Assembly: GCA_900554955.1 (NCBI GenBank)
Contig: USJH01000069.1
Coordinates: forward strand, 1 to 5,288
Direction: 5' to 3'
DNA: 5,288 nucleotides
Source: an uncultured Clostridia bacterium
GTDB taxonomy: Bacteria; Bacillota; Clostridia; Christensenellales; UBA1242
Under the pieces are notes generated by a model. It made no database searches, was not told where the DNA came from, and saw only the letters and a list, made by a program, of their open reading frames with translations. This document shows positions 1 to 5,279 of this stretch, piece after piece; within the stretch, counting starts at the first letter, position 1, and each line of letters opens with the position of its first letter. Both the position numbers and the translations under genes were made by a program.

Positions 1-177
1 CCATTCAACAACATAGTTATAAAGCCCAAAGCCACCAAGAACAGCACCAACCATTAAAAATAAAACCAATATTCTTGCTGGTGTAATTTTTGTTCTTATT
101 ACAATCAATTCAGCAATCATGCAAATTAATCCACCAACAAAAAGAACCTTTAAATACATTAATAATGCAGAAACCAT
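1..177 (-). CDS. spoVAE: SpoVAE, stage V sporulation protein AE (SpoVAEb type), N-terminal part only
   Basis: This is the first 59 residues of a small membrane protein whose C-terminus lies beyond base 1. My translation gives an N-terminal hydrophobic helix with LFVGGLICMIAELIV (about 12-26), then the family-typical KITPARILVLFLMVGA (30-45) and GGFGLYNYVVEW (48-59). SpoVAE is a membrane component of the SpoVA channel that carries calcium-dipicolinate into the forespore and releases it at germination; full-length homologues are about 115-120 residues. It resembles SpoVAC (compare GGLICMIAEL with GGTICCLGQM), as expected for paralogous subunits. The ATG overlaps the spoVAD stop as TGATG, and the purine-rich GGGGGTGGAG just upstream can serve as ribosome binding site, so translation is probably coupled. 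The identity is secure; nothing can be said of the missing part. Confidence 0.9.
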   Translation of the reverse strand, partial: MVSALLMYLKVLFVGGLICMIAELIVIRTKITPARILVLFLMVGAVLGGFGLYNYVVEW

Positions 178-1184
178 CACTCCACCCCCATCTGAGTTAA
201 ATGTGCAATGCATGGGATTGTATCCCCCTGCTGATTTGTTATTGTACTCATCAATGCACCAGTCGAAATAAGCAAAACTTTTTTAAATTCTTTTGTCTCA
301 AGTTTTCTTAAAATATAAGAGTTAAAAACACTCGCACTGCAGCCAGCACCACTTCCACCCTGAATTGTCCCTTGATCAATATTATAAATCATGTGCCCGC
401 AATCAATATAATTGCTTTCAAGATCATAACCCTTCTTAAGCATCAAATCTTTCAAAATGTCCGACCCAAGCTTTCCAAGATCGCCAGTCGCAATAAGATC
501 ATAATCTTTTTCAGTTGTGCCAGTGTCCTCAAAAAAGGCAACAAGCGTTTCCATTGCTGCAGGAGCCATTGCTGCACCCATGTTAGCAATATCACAAATC
601 CCATAATCTACAACCTTTCCAATTGTAAACCGCTCAATTTTCACATTGCTATTGCTTTTCGTTGAAAGCACAGTTGCTCCAACACCCGTAACTGTCCACT
701 GCGCATAAGATTGCCTCTGATTTCCAAATTCAAGCGGATATCGATATTGTCTTTCAGCTGTCGAAAAGTGGCTTCCAGTTGCACAAACAATATTTTTAAA
801 GCCACCACTCTCGAGAAATGTTGATCCAATAATATAACTTTCAGCCATTGTTGCACATGCATTATACAATCCAAGAAAAGGAATCTCTAACTCACTTGCC
901 GCATAGTTTGATGAAACAAGCTGATTCATCAAATCTCCACCAACATATAAATCAATCTCACCTTTATTAATTCCAGATTTTTTAATGCATTCAGAAATGG
1001 CTTTAAAAAACATTTTCCTTTCACCTTTCTCAAAGGTCTTCTCACCCATCTTATCATCTTTTTCAATAAAATCAAAATATGAATGAAGCGGGCCGTCACC
1101 TTCTTTCCGTCCAACAAGGCTGACACCTTTAATCAAATATATATTCTTTTCAAGTTGATAGGTCTGATTTCCAATCTTTTTCAT
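177..1184 (-). CDS. spoVAD: SpoVAD, dipicolinate-binding stage V sporulation protein AD
   Basis: A 335-residue protein close to the usual length of about 338. SpoVAD has a thiolase/ketoacyl-synthase-like fold but acts as the dipicolinic-acid-binding subunit of the SpoVA channel at the inner spore membrane. Recognisable blocks are YVGGDLMNQLVSSNY (80-94), FLGLYNACATMAES (103-116, with Cys110 where thiolases carry the nucleophile), CATGSHFSTAERQYRYP (134-150), LEFGNQRQ (151-158), TVTGVGATVLS (164-174), ATGDLGKLGSDIL (232-244) and the Gly-rich GGSGAGCSA (276-284). There is no signal peptide or clear transmembrane segment, as expected for a membrane-associated subunit facing the core. The ATG is preceded by AAGGAG at 5-nt spacing, and that site shares bases with the spoVAC stop codon. 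It is the second gene of spoVAC-D-E. No truncation or lost motif is visible. Confidence 0.97.
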   Translation of the reverse strand: MKKIGNQTYQLEKNIYLIKGVSLVGRKEGDGPLHSYFDFIEKDDKMGEKTFEKGERKMFFKAISECIKKSGINKGEIDLYVGGDLMNQLVSSNYAASELEIPFLGLYNACATMAESYIIGSTFLESGGFKNIVCATGSHFSTAERQYRYPLEFGNQRQSYAQWTVTGVGATVLSTKSNSNVKIERFTIGKVVDYGICDIANMGAAMAPAAMETLVAFFEDTGTTEKDYDLIATGDLGKLGSDILKDLMLKKGYDLESNYIDCGHMIYNIDQGTIQGGSGAGCSASVFNSYILRKLETKEFKKVLLISTGALMSTITNQQGDTIPCIAHLTQMGVE

Positions 1185-1193
1185 AACAACTCC

Positions 1194-1649
1194 TTAAAAT
1201 AATCCAATAATAAAATATACAATTCCAACAATAAGTGAATATGCAACACCATTCACAAGAACTGGACCTGCAACATAAAACATTTTTGCTCCTACACCAA
1301 AAACCAACCCCTCCTTTTTATATTCAATTGCACAAGAAGCAATCGAATTTGCAAATCCTGAAATTGGAATAAATGTTCCAGCACCGCCATATTTTCCAAG
1401 TCTATCAAAACAACCAAAAGCAGTAAGCAAAATCGTAATTGCAATAATGATAATATTAACCCATGCACCAGCAGTCAGTAAATCCATCATTGGATAAAAA
1501 GATCTGATAATATCAGAAAACATTTGCCCAAGACAACAAATTGTTCCACCCATAACAAATGCATGAAAAAGAGAGCTCAACCAACCCGCTTTCGGTGATT
1601 TTTGCTCAACATATTCAAGATATTGTTTGTTACGTAAAATCTTATTCAT
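1194..1649 (-). CDS. spoVAC: SpoVAC, stage V sporulation membrane protein AC
   Basis: A 151-residue integral membrane protein, matching the usual length of about 150. Hydrophobic segments lie at about 28-46, 56-78 and 128-150. The conserved family block GGAGTFIPISGFANS is at 88-102, followed by GVGAKMFYVAGPVLVNG (118-134). In the SpoVA complex it is a channel subunit, described in B. subtilis as mechanosensitive, for calcium-dipicolinate movement during spore maturation and germination. I chose the ATG at 1649 because GGAG sits 7 nt upstream; the frame stays open to 1676, but the extra residues (MRFYFWRII) have no ribosome binding site. It is the first gene of the operon here; no spoVAA or spoVAB precedes it. 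It is divergent from the lipoprotein gene, so it must use a promoter in 1650-1780. Confidence 0.96.
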   Translation of the reverse strand: MNKILRNKQYLEYVEQKSPKAGWLSSLFHAFVMGGTICCLGQMFSDIIRSFYPMMDLLTAGAWVNIIIIAITILLTAFGCFDRLGKYGGAGTFIPISGFANSIASCAIEYKKEGLVFGVGAKMFYVAGPVLVNGVAYSLIVGIVYFIIGLF

Positions 1650-1656
1650 AATTATT

Positions 1657-1660
1657 CTCC
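1657..1660 (-). promoter_or_regulatory. Ribosome binding site of spoVAC
   Basis: GGAG on the minus strand, 7 nt before the ATG at 1649. It decides the start codon in favour of 1649 over the longer open frame reaching 1676. Confidence 0.8.
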
Positions 1661-1723
1661 AAAAATAAAATCGCAATTTATATAAACAATTCTTGCAAAT
1701 TCTTCATCAAATATTCATTTTTA

Positions 1724-1753
1724 CAAATATTTTTTTGAAACAATCAAATACTA
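1724..1753 (+). promoter_or_regulatory. Candidate sporulation-sigma promoter for the lipoprotein gene
   Basis: CAAATA (1724-1729), a 17-bp spacer and AATACTA (1747-1753) resemble the sigma-G pattern TGAATA / CATACTA with 4 of 6 and 6 of 7 matches. The same bases also resemble sigma-E-type elements (ATA, then CATACA-like), so forespore or mother-cell control cannot be told apart. The implied start near 1760 would leave the AAAGGAG at 1768 in a short leader. In an AT-rich region a match of this quality can arise by chance. Confidence 0.3.
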
Positions 1754-1767
1754 TATATGACATGTTT

Positions 1768-1774
1768 AAAGGAG
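1768..1774 (+). promoter_or_regulatory. Ribosome binding site of the Asn-rich lipoprotein gene
   Basis: AAAGGAG with 6-nt spacing to ATG 1781. This strong site fixes the start at 1781; the in-frame ATG at 1757 lies upstream of it and has no site of its own. The chosen start also places the signal peptide exactly at the N-terminus (MKKIIR). Confidence 0.88.
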
Positions 1775-1780
1775 AACACA

Positions 1781-3577
1781 ATGAAAAAAATCATAAGACT
1801 GACAATGTTTTCGCTATTATCTTTATCACTCATTATCTTTACAGGTTGCAATTCAGCCGATAAAACACTCGCAAAAAACTTAGACAACACTGTAACAAAT
1901 CTTGTTTATTCTATAACAAATCTAGATTTCGCAGACACTGCCGACCTCAACTTATTAAGCACAAACACAAACAAAACAAACAACATTACAGATAACAAGG
2001 AAAATGAAAATATAACAGAAAATCAAATAAGCAACAACTCAAAAAACGCAAATTGTTGTGAGAATTGCAATAATTCTGGCTCATTATCACAATTTCAAGT
2101 AAAAAATCAAAATTATAACATGAATGAAAATATGAGCGGATACCCTGGTTTTAACAAAGAATTTTGCGACAAACCAATTTCAAAAGCAAAATATAACACA
2201 TATTGTTATGGAAATAATAAAACAAATTCTGTTGTTTCAAATCAAACAAACACAGCAGATAATATGCAAGAAAAAAATGAAACAAAAGCACTTGTTTCAT
2301 TTTCGACTGAGCAAATTTCAGAAAATAACCAAACCCTTCAAAGCCTGATTTCAAAATTGATCAATAAAAGATCCGATCTCCTTCTTTACATTAATGATCT
2401 TTACAAAGGAAATATTACAATTGCAAGCACAAACAAAAATGCAGTTAATGCATATATGAACATTTTAAAAGACAACACTTCATATTTCAACCAACACCGA
2501 GGACTTGTGACAAATCAAATTGACCAAGCAAAAGAACTTTACAATTCAGACAATTCATCATCACTTATCAATGCATACATAATAAGAACAAATGAAGCAA
2601 TTGCAACAAGAATTGCAAAACTTGAAAGCTCGATTTCGGCAATGGATTCAATTTTAGACATCATGAAAGGAAGTCAAACCTCAAACTCAAAGTCATATAT
2701 CTTGAATAATTACAATCAAAATGCTATTCGAAACAATAATGTAAAAACTCAAGACAACATAAATAAGCCTATAAATACAGAAACCACAAATCAAATCAAT
2801 AATGAAAATTTAAATGACACTCAAGGCTTTGAAAATGCAAACATTAATACTGAAAATAATAACAAACCAACATTAAACAATAATAACATTTCATATCCTC
2901 CACAACCAAATTTTGAAAACAAACAAGATTTTTATCCTTACAATAATCCATACTACAGAAACCAAACAGGTTATTTCCCAATGCCATATCAACCATACAA
3001 TTGGCAACCATTCAATCAATGTGAAAACTGCAGTGGAAACAATCAAAAAAAACAACAAGAAACCGACAATGCGAATGCAGAAACAAACACATTAAAAGAT
3101 GCTTCAGAGCAAAACATTGATAATATAAAACACAATGAAAATAATACTCATAATCTAGAAAGTGAATCACAACAAACCAATAAAACAAAAGACAGCATTA
3201 AATCAGGGCAACAAAATCAAAACAAAACAGTGAATGTAAGCCATACAATTGAAGAAGAATTTTCAAGCAATCAAGATGAAATTCTTAGTAATAATGAAGG
3301 TTCAAATAAGAAAACCATCAATGAAAAAACAGAGAAAAAAGAAGTTAAGCATGATAACACTTTAAACGAAAAAATTCGTGAACAACAAAAAGAAATTCGT
3401 GAAAATAAACAATCACAAGAAAATGTAAACACTTTTAAAAATAAGATTTCAAACTTCTTTATAGAAGACAAATCAAATCGTGATAGAAGACTAAAAACAA
3501 TGAACCATACGAGCAGCAACGACAAAGCATTAAGCGAAATTAAAAACGTTGAAAAAGCAAATTATGTTCATTTTTAA
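1781..3577 (+). CDS. Asparagine-rich putative lipoprotein of unknown function, inserted between sigF and spoVAC
   Basis: I do not recognise a family for this 598-residue protein. The N-terminus is a lipoprotein signal peptide: basic MKKIIR, a hydrophobic stretch (7-20) and a lipobox-like FTGC with the lipid-accepting Cys at 23 (Phe at -3 is unusual). A short helical stretch (about 28-60) leads into a disordered Asn-rich linker. Residues about 170-297 form the only compact-looking block, predicted helical by pattern (QTLQSLISKLINKRSDLLLY, EAIATRIAKLESSISAMDS). Next come Asn-rich linker (300-370), a Tyr/Pro-rich patch (371-413) and a Lys/Glu-rich, coiled-coil-like tail with tandem heptads (KIREQQK EIRENKQ, 531-544). 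By hand count about 117 residues are Asn. CENC occurs at 93-96 (preceded by Cys92) and 414-417; the other cysteines are 129 and 142. The gene is convergent with sigF and divergent from spoVAC. A spore-envelope or germination role is a guess from context only. Confidence 0.88.
   Translation: MKKIIRLTMFSLLSLSLIIFTGCNSADKTLAKNLDNTVTNLVYSITNLDFADTADLNLLSTNTNKTNNITDNKENENITENQISNNSKNANCCENCNNSGSLSQFQVKNQNYNMNENMSGYPGFNKEFCDKPISKAKYNTYCYGNNKTNSVVSNQTNTADNMQEKNETKALVSFSTEQISENNQTLQSLISKLINKRSDLLLYINDLYKGNITIASTNKNAVNAYMNILKDNTSYFNQHRGLVTNQIDQAKELYNSDNSSSLINAYIIRTNEAIATRIAKLESSISAMDSILDIMKGSQTSNSKSYILNNYNQNAIRNNNVKTQDNINKPINTETTNQINNENLNDTQGFENANINTENNNKPTLNNNNISYPPQPNFENKQDFYPYNNPYYRNQTGYFPMPYQPYNWQPFNQCENCSGNNQKKQQETDNANAETNTLKDASEQNIDNIKHNENNTHNLESESQQTNKTKDSIKSGQQNQNKTVNVSHTIEEEFSSNQDEILSNNEGSNKKTINEKTEKKEVKHDNTLNEKIREQQKEIRENKQSQENVNTFKNKISNFFIEDKSNRDRRLKTMNHTSSNDKALSEIKNVEKANYVHF
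3372..3403 (+). repeat. Short direct repeat encoding tandem heptads in the lipoprotein tail
   Basis: AAATTCGTGAA occurs at 3372-3382 and 3393-3403, exactly 21 bp apart. It encodes IRE in two adjacent seven-residue units, so it reads as a small in-frame duplication extending a coiled-coil-like stretch. Confidence 0.6.
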
Positions 3578-3603
3578 CGAAATAGACCTATATTTTATCA
3601 CAT

Positions 3604-3627
3604 AAAACCGCATTTTTGCGGTTTTTT
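3604..3627 (+). terminator. Intrinsic terminator of the lipoprotein gene, probably shared with convergent sigF
   Basis: The arms AAAACCGCA (3604-3612) and TGCGGTTTT (3617-3625) form a perfect 9-bp stem with a TTTT loop. On the plus strand it is followed by more T-rich sequence, giving a good terminator 26 nt after the stop at 3577. On the minus strand the hairpin begins directly after the sigF stop codon (3628-3626), but only four T residues follow before ATGTG, so termination in that direction should be weaker. Confidence 0.85.
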
Positions 3628-4363
3628 ATTTAATTTTATTTTTCAACTTGTCGATAATTTTAGTTTCAAGACGTGAGATTTGAACTTGCGAAACACCAAG
3701 CATCATTGCAACTTCACTTTGAGTTTTTCCACGATAATATCGCAATAAAACAATCTTCTTTTCTCTTTCCGGAAGCAAAGAAATTGCTTCTTTAAGCAAT
3801 AGCTTATCAAGCAGAATTTCGCTTTTATCTTCTTCGACCACTCTGTCGAGAACCGATTGTGAGTTGTTCGATGTTTCATCAATCTGAGCATCAAGACTTA
3901 AGATTTGTTTTGATGCATCTTGTGCATATACAACTTCTTCAGGTGTCACAGAAAGTGCTTTTGCAATTTCGTCAATTGTTGGAGACTCATTGTGCAACTT
4001 TTCATATACGTCTACATATGATTTGATTTTTAGCCACAATGTTTTTATCGCTCTACTGATTTTTATGTTTCCATCATCTCTCAAAAATCGTTTAATCTCA
4101 CCGGCAATCATTGGCACAGCATAGGTTGAAAATTTAACATCAAATTTCACGTCAAAATTATTTATTGCTTTAAGAAAACCAACACAACCAATCTGATATA
4201 GATCCTCATAATCCACTCCCTTATTTTGGAAGTTTTTTACAATTGATTTTATAAGCGGAAAATTTCCCTGAATAAGTTTATCTTTTGCTTCTGTACTTCC
4301 GTTCTTCGCTTCTTCAACAAACTCAAGTGTTTCTTCCTGTGTAAGAGGCACAAACTCTTCCAT
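3626..4363 (-). CDS. sigF: RNA polymerase sporulation sigma factor SigF (SpoIIAC)
   Basis: The first forespore-specific sigma factor, held inactive by SpoIIAB until after asymmetric division. This is a 245-residue sigma-70 family protein of the SigF/SigG/SigB type, near the 255 of B. subtilis. Region 2 includes DLYQIGCVGFLKAINNF (54-70), FSTYAVPMIAGEI (78-90) and RFLRDDG (92-98). Region 3 spans about 103-165. Region 4 has LPEREKKIVLLRYYRGKTQS (197-216) and the helix-turn-helix MMLGVSQVQISRLE (220-233). Membership of the spoIIA operon and the lack of a SigG-type N-terminal extension favour SigF over SigG. The start is uncertain by two codons: GTG at 4369 has AGGG only 3 nt away, whereas ATG at 4363 has it 9 nt away, so I chose the ATG. 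It lies 11 nt after spoIIAB. Confidence 0.96.
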   Translation of the reverse strand: MEEFVPLTQEETLEFVEEAKNGSTEAKDKLIQGNFPLIKSIVKNFQNKGVDYEDLYQIGCVGFLKAINNFDVKFDVKFSTYAVPMIAGEIKRFLRDDGNIKISRAIKTLWLKIKSYVDVYEKLHNESPTIDEIAKALSVTPEEVVYAQDASKQILSLDAQIDETSNNSQSVLDRVVEEDKSEILLDKLLLKEAISLLPEREKKIVLLRYYRGKTQSEVAMMLGVSQVQISRLETKIIDKLKNKIK

Positions 4364-4372
4364 TTTCACCAG

Positions 4373-4376
4373 CCCT
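4373..4376 (-). promoter_or_regulatory. Weak ribosome binding site of sigF, fused to the spoIIAB stop
   Basis: The spoIIAB stop TAG and the AGGG site overlap as TAGGG. AGGG is the weakest Shine-Dalgarno match in the spoIIA operon (spoIIAA has GGGGGAG, spoIIAB has AGGGGG). Its distance (9 nt to ATG 4363, 3 nt to GTG 4369) favours the ATG and suggests sigF depends on ribosomes finishing spoIIAB. Confidence 0.6.
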
Positions 4377-4812
4377 AAGATTTAATTTCTTTTGATAATT
4401 CAACCGTAACCCCACCATCAAGGTTGTTATACACATTAAGTGTATCCATGAACGATTCCATTAAAGTAAAGCCCATTCCTGAACGTTCCTCTCTTGAACG
4501 TGTAGTAAAAAATGGCTGTTTAGCTTTTTCAATGTCTGCAATTCCAACACCATAATCTCTTATTTTGATATAAACAACATTCTTCCGTATTCCAACAAAA
4601 ATATCAATGTTTCCGGCTCCGTTTGCATATCCATGAACAATGCAATTTGTTACTGCCTCACTTACAGCCGTTTTTATATCATTAATTTCCGAAACCGATG
4701 GATTAAGTGGCACACAAAAAGCTGCAACCATACTTCGTGCAAATCCCTCATTCATAAGTTTTCCATCTAAAACTAAACTAAATTTATTATCAAATTCTGA
4801 TTTAAATTCCAT
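4375..4812 (-). CDS. spoIIAB: SpoIIAB, anti-sigma-F factor and serine kinase
   Basis: A 145-residue GHKL-fold kinase with two roles: it binds SigF and keeps it off RNA polymerase, and it phosphorylates SpoIIAA with ATP. The N box is VSEAVTNCIVHGY (50-62), with the presumed catalytic-base Glu52 and Mg-ligand Asn56. The G1 box is RDYGVGI (85-91). The ATP-lid segment FFTTRSREERSGMGFTLMES (101-120) contains the family-typical ERSGMGF. GFAR (23-26) contains the Arg equivalent to the partner-contacting Arg20 of the B. subtilis protein. All key residues look intact. The ATG follows AGGGGG at 4 nt, a site built into the spoIIAA stop codon (TAGGGGG). It is the middle gene of spoIIAA-AB-sigF, 8 nt after spoIIAA. 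Confidence 0.97.
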   Translation of the reverse strand: MEFKSEFDNKFSLVLDGKLMNEGFARSMVAAFCVPLNPSVSEINDIKTAVSEAVTNCIVHGYANGAGNIDIFVGIRKNVVYIKIRDYGVGIADIEKAKQPFFTTRSREERSGMGFTLMESFMDTLNVYNNLDGGVTVELSKEIKS

Positions 4813-4820
4813 ATTTCCCC

Positions 4821-5138
4821 CTATGACACTTTTGGCATAAGCTCATATATGCCTGTCATTTTTAAAATTCTATCAACATGTTTTTGCGGATTTTTTATAA
4901 AAAGTGCAATATCACGCTTTATAAATTTGTTATATCTTCCAAGTAATACACCAATGCCCGTGCTATCCATAAAAGTCACACTTGAAAAATCAAGAACAAG
5001 CTTATGTTCACCTTCAACTCCCGGGTCTTTCAATAGTGTGTCAAGACTGAGACGGACATATTCAGCACTAAACTCATCAAGCTCACCAGAAAGCGAAGCA
5101 CAAACCGAACCATCATTAAGCGAATAGTTAATTTCCAT
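4821..5138 (-). CDS. spoIIAA: SpoIIAA, anti-anti-sigma-F factor (STAS domain)
   Basis: A 105-residue single-domain STAS protein, slightly shorter than the 117 of B. subtilis. In its unphosphorylated form it displaces SigF from SpoIIAB; SpoIIAB phosphorylates it and the phosphatase SpoIIE (not in this window) reverses this. Diagnostic features are LSGELDEFSAEYVR (16-29), LVLDFSSVTFMDSTGIGVLL (47-66) with the phosphorylatable Ser59 directly after Asp58, and a C-terminal KMTGIYELMP (93-102). The short C-terminus ends soon after this last element, so it looks trimmed rather than truncated. The ATG at 5138 has GGGGGAG 5 nt upstream, the best site in the operon. It is the first gene of the operon; no dacF is visible in the 150 bp upstream. 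Confidence 0.97.
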   Translation of the reverse strand: MEINYSLNDGSVCASLSGELDEFSAEYVRLSLDTLLKDPGVEGEHKLVLDFSSVTFMDSTGIGVLLGRYNKFIKRDIALFIKNPQKHVDRILKMTGIYELMPKVS

Positions 5139-5166
5139 ATCATCTCCCCCTGAAAAAATATTACCA

Positions 5167-5175
5167 TTTATACCA
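5167..5175 (-). promoter_or_regulatory. Candidate extended -10 of the spoIIA operon promoter
   Basis: TGGTATAAA on the minus strand has the TGn extension plus TATAAA. The expected start near 5160 gives a leader of about 22 nt containing the spoIIAA ribosome binding site. No TTGACA-like -35 lies 16-18 bp upstream, which is common for activator-dependent promoters. No GAAT, the sigma-H -10 core, occurs on this strand between the upstream terminator and the gene. Confidence 0.45.
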
Positions 5176-5206
5176 CTCTCTCGAGAAAAAGAAACATTAA
5201 TAATTT

Positions 5207-5223
5207 TGTCGCATCATGACGAA
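5207..5223. promoter_or_regulatory. Two tandem Spo0A-box-like sites upstream of spoIIAA
   Basis: On the plus strand TGTCGCA (5207-5213) matches the Spo0A box TGTCGAA in 6 of 7 bases, and TGACGAA (5217-5223) fits TGNCGAA exactly. They have the same orientation and start 10 bp apart, one helical turn, as expected for a tandem Spo0A dimer. Relative to the proposed start near 5160 they cover about -47 to -63, suited to activation. Spo0A~P is the known activator of spoIIA in B. subtilis. Confidence 0.65.
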
Positions 5224-5248
5224 ATAAATAGAAAAATAATAATAACAA

Positions 5249-5279
5249 TAAAAAAAACAACGGACTGTAAATCCGTTGT
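5249..5279 (-). terminator. Intrinsic terminator of the gene upstream of spoIIAA
   Basis: On the minus strand ACAACGGA and TCCGTTGT (5279-5272 and 5264-5257) form a perfect 8-bp stem with the 7-nt loop TTTACAG, followed by a run of T. It insulates spoIIAA from an upstream minus-strand gene outside the window. Read on the plus strand the hairpin has the loop CTGTAAA, identical to a tRNA-Tyr anticodon loop, but no other tRNA arm is present. Confidence 0.8.

Larger units (their letters stand above)
1650..1780. promoter_or_regulatory. Divergent intergenic region with promoters for spoVAC (-) and the lipoprotein gene (+)
   Basis: These 131 very AT-rich bases separate two divergent genes, so both promoters should lie here. 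On the minus strand, TGAATA at 1717-1712 equals the sigma-G -35 consensus, and spoVA is a known sigma-G operon in B. subtilis. I find no convincing CATACTA-like -10 at 16-18 bp (the best windows match 3 of 7), so this assignment is weak. The plus-strand candidate is listed separately. No housekeeping TTGACA/TATAAT pair with 16-18 bp spacing stands out on either strand. Confidence 0.5.

Noticed and set aside
372..665. Plus-strand open frame of 97 codons inside spoVAD
   Set aside because: It is antisense to a clearly conserved gene, has no ribosome binding site that I can see, and encodes no recognisable protein.
759..765. Perfect Spo0A box TGTCGAA
   Set aside because: It lies in the middle of spoVAD coding sequence, far from any promoter, with no partner box at 10 bp.
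1757..1780. Upstream in-frame ATG for the lipoprotein
   Set aside because: The strong AAAGGAG lies downstream of this ATG, and starting there would bury the signal peptide behind eight extra residues.
2151..2354. Minus-strand open frame within the lipoprotein gene (and another at 3271-3525)
   Set aside because: Phe/Leu-rich translations are the expected antisense of Asn/Lys-rich codons; no ribosome binding site or family resemblance.
1781..3577. Assignment of the lipoprotein to the YhcN/YlaJ or GerD spore lipoprotein families
   Set aside because: Apart from a lipoprotein signal I see none of the YhcN/YlaJ motifs, and the length and composition do not fit GerD.
4130..4160. Apparent tandem repeat DVKFDVKF in SigF
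   Set aside because: The B. subtilis SigF has a similar paired segment here (DLTYDVRF), so it is normal region 2 sequence, not a recent duplication.
4640..5127. Plus-strand open frames opposite spoIIAA and spoIIAB
   Set aside because: They are antisense to strongly conserved genes with intact motifs; their composition is what reverse complements of these genes give.
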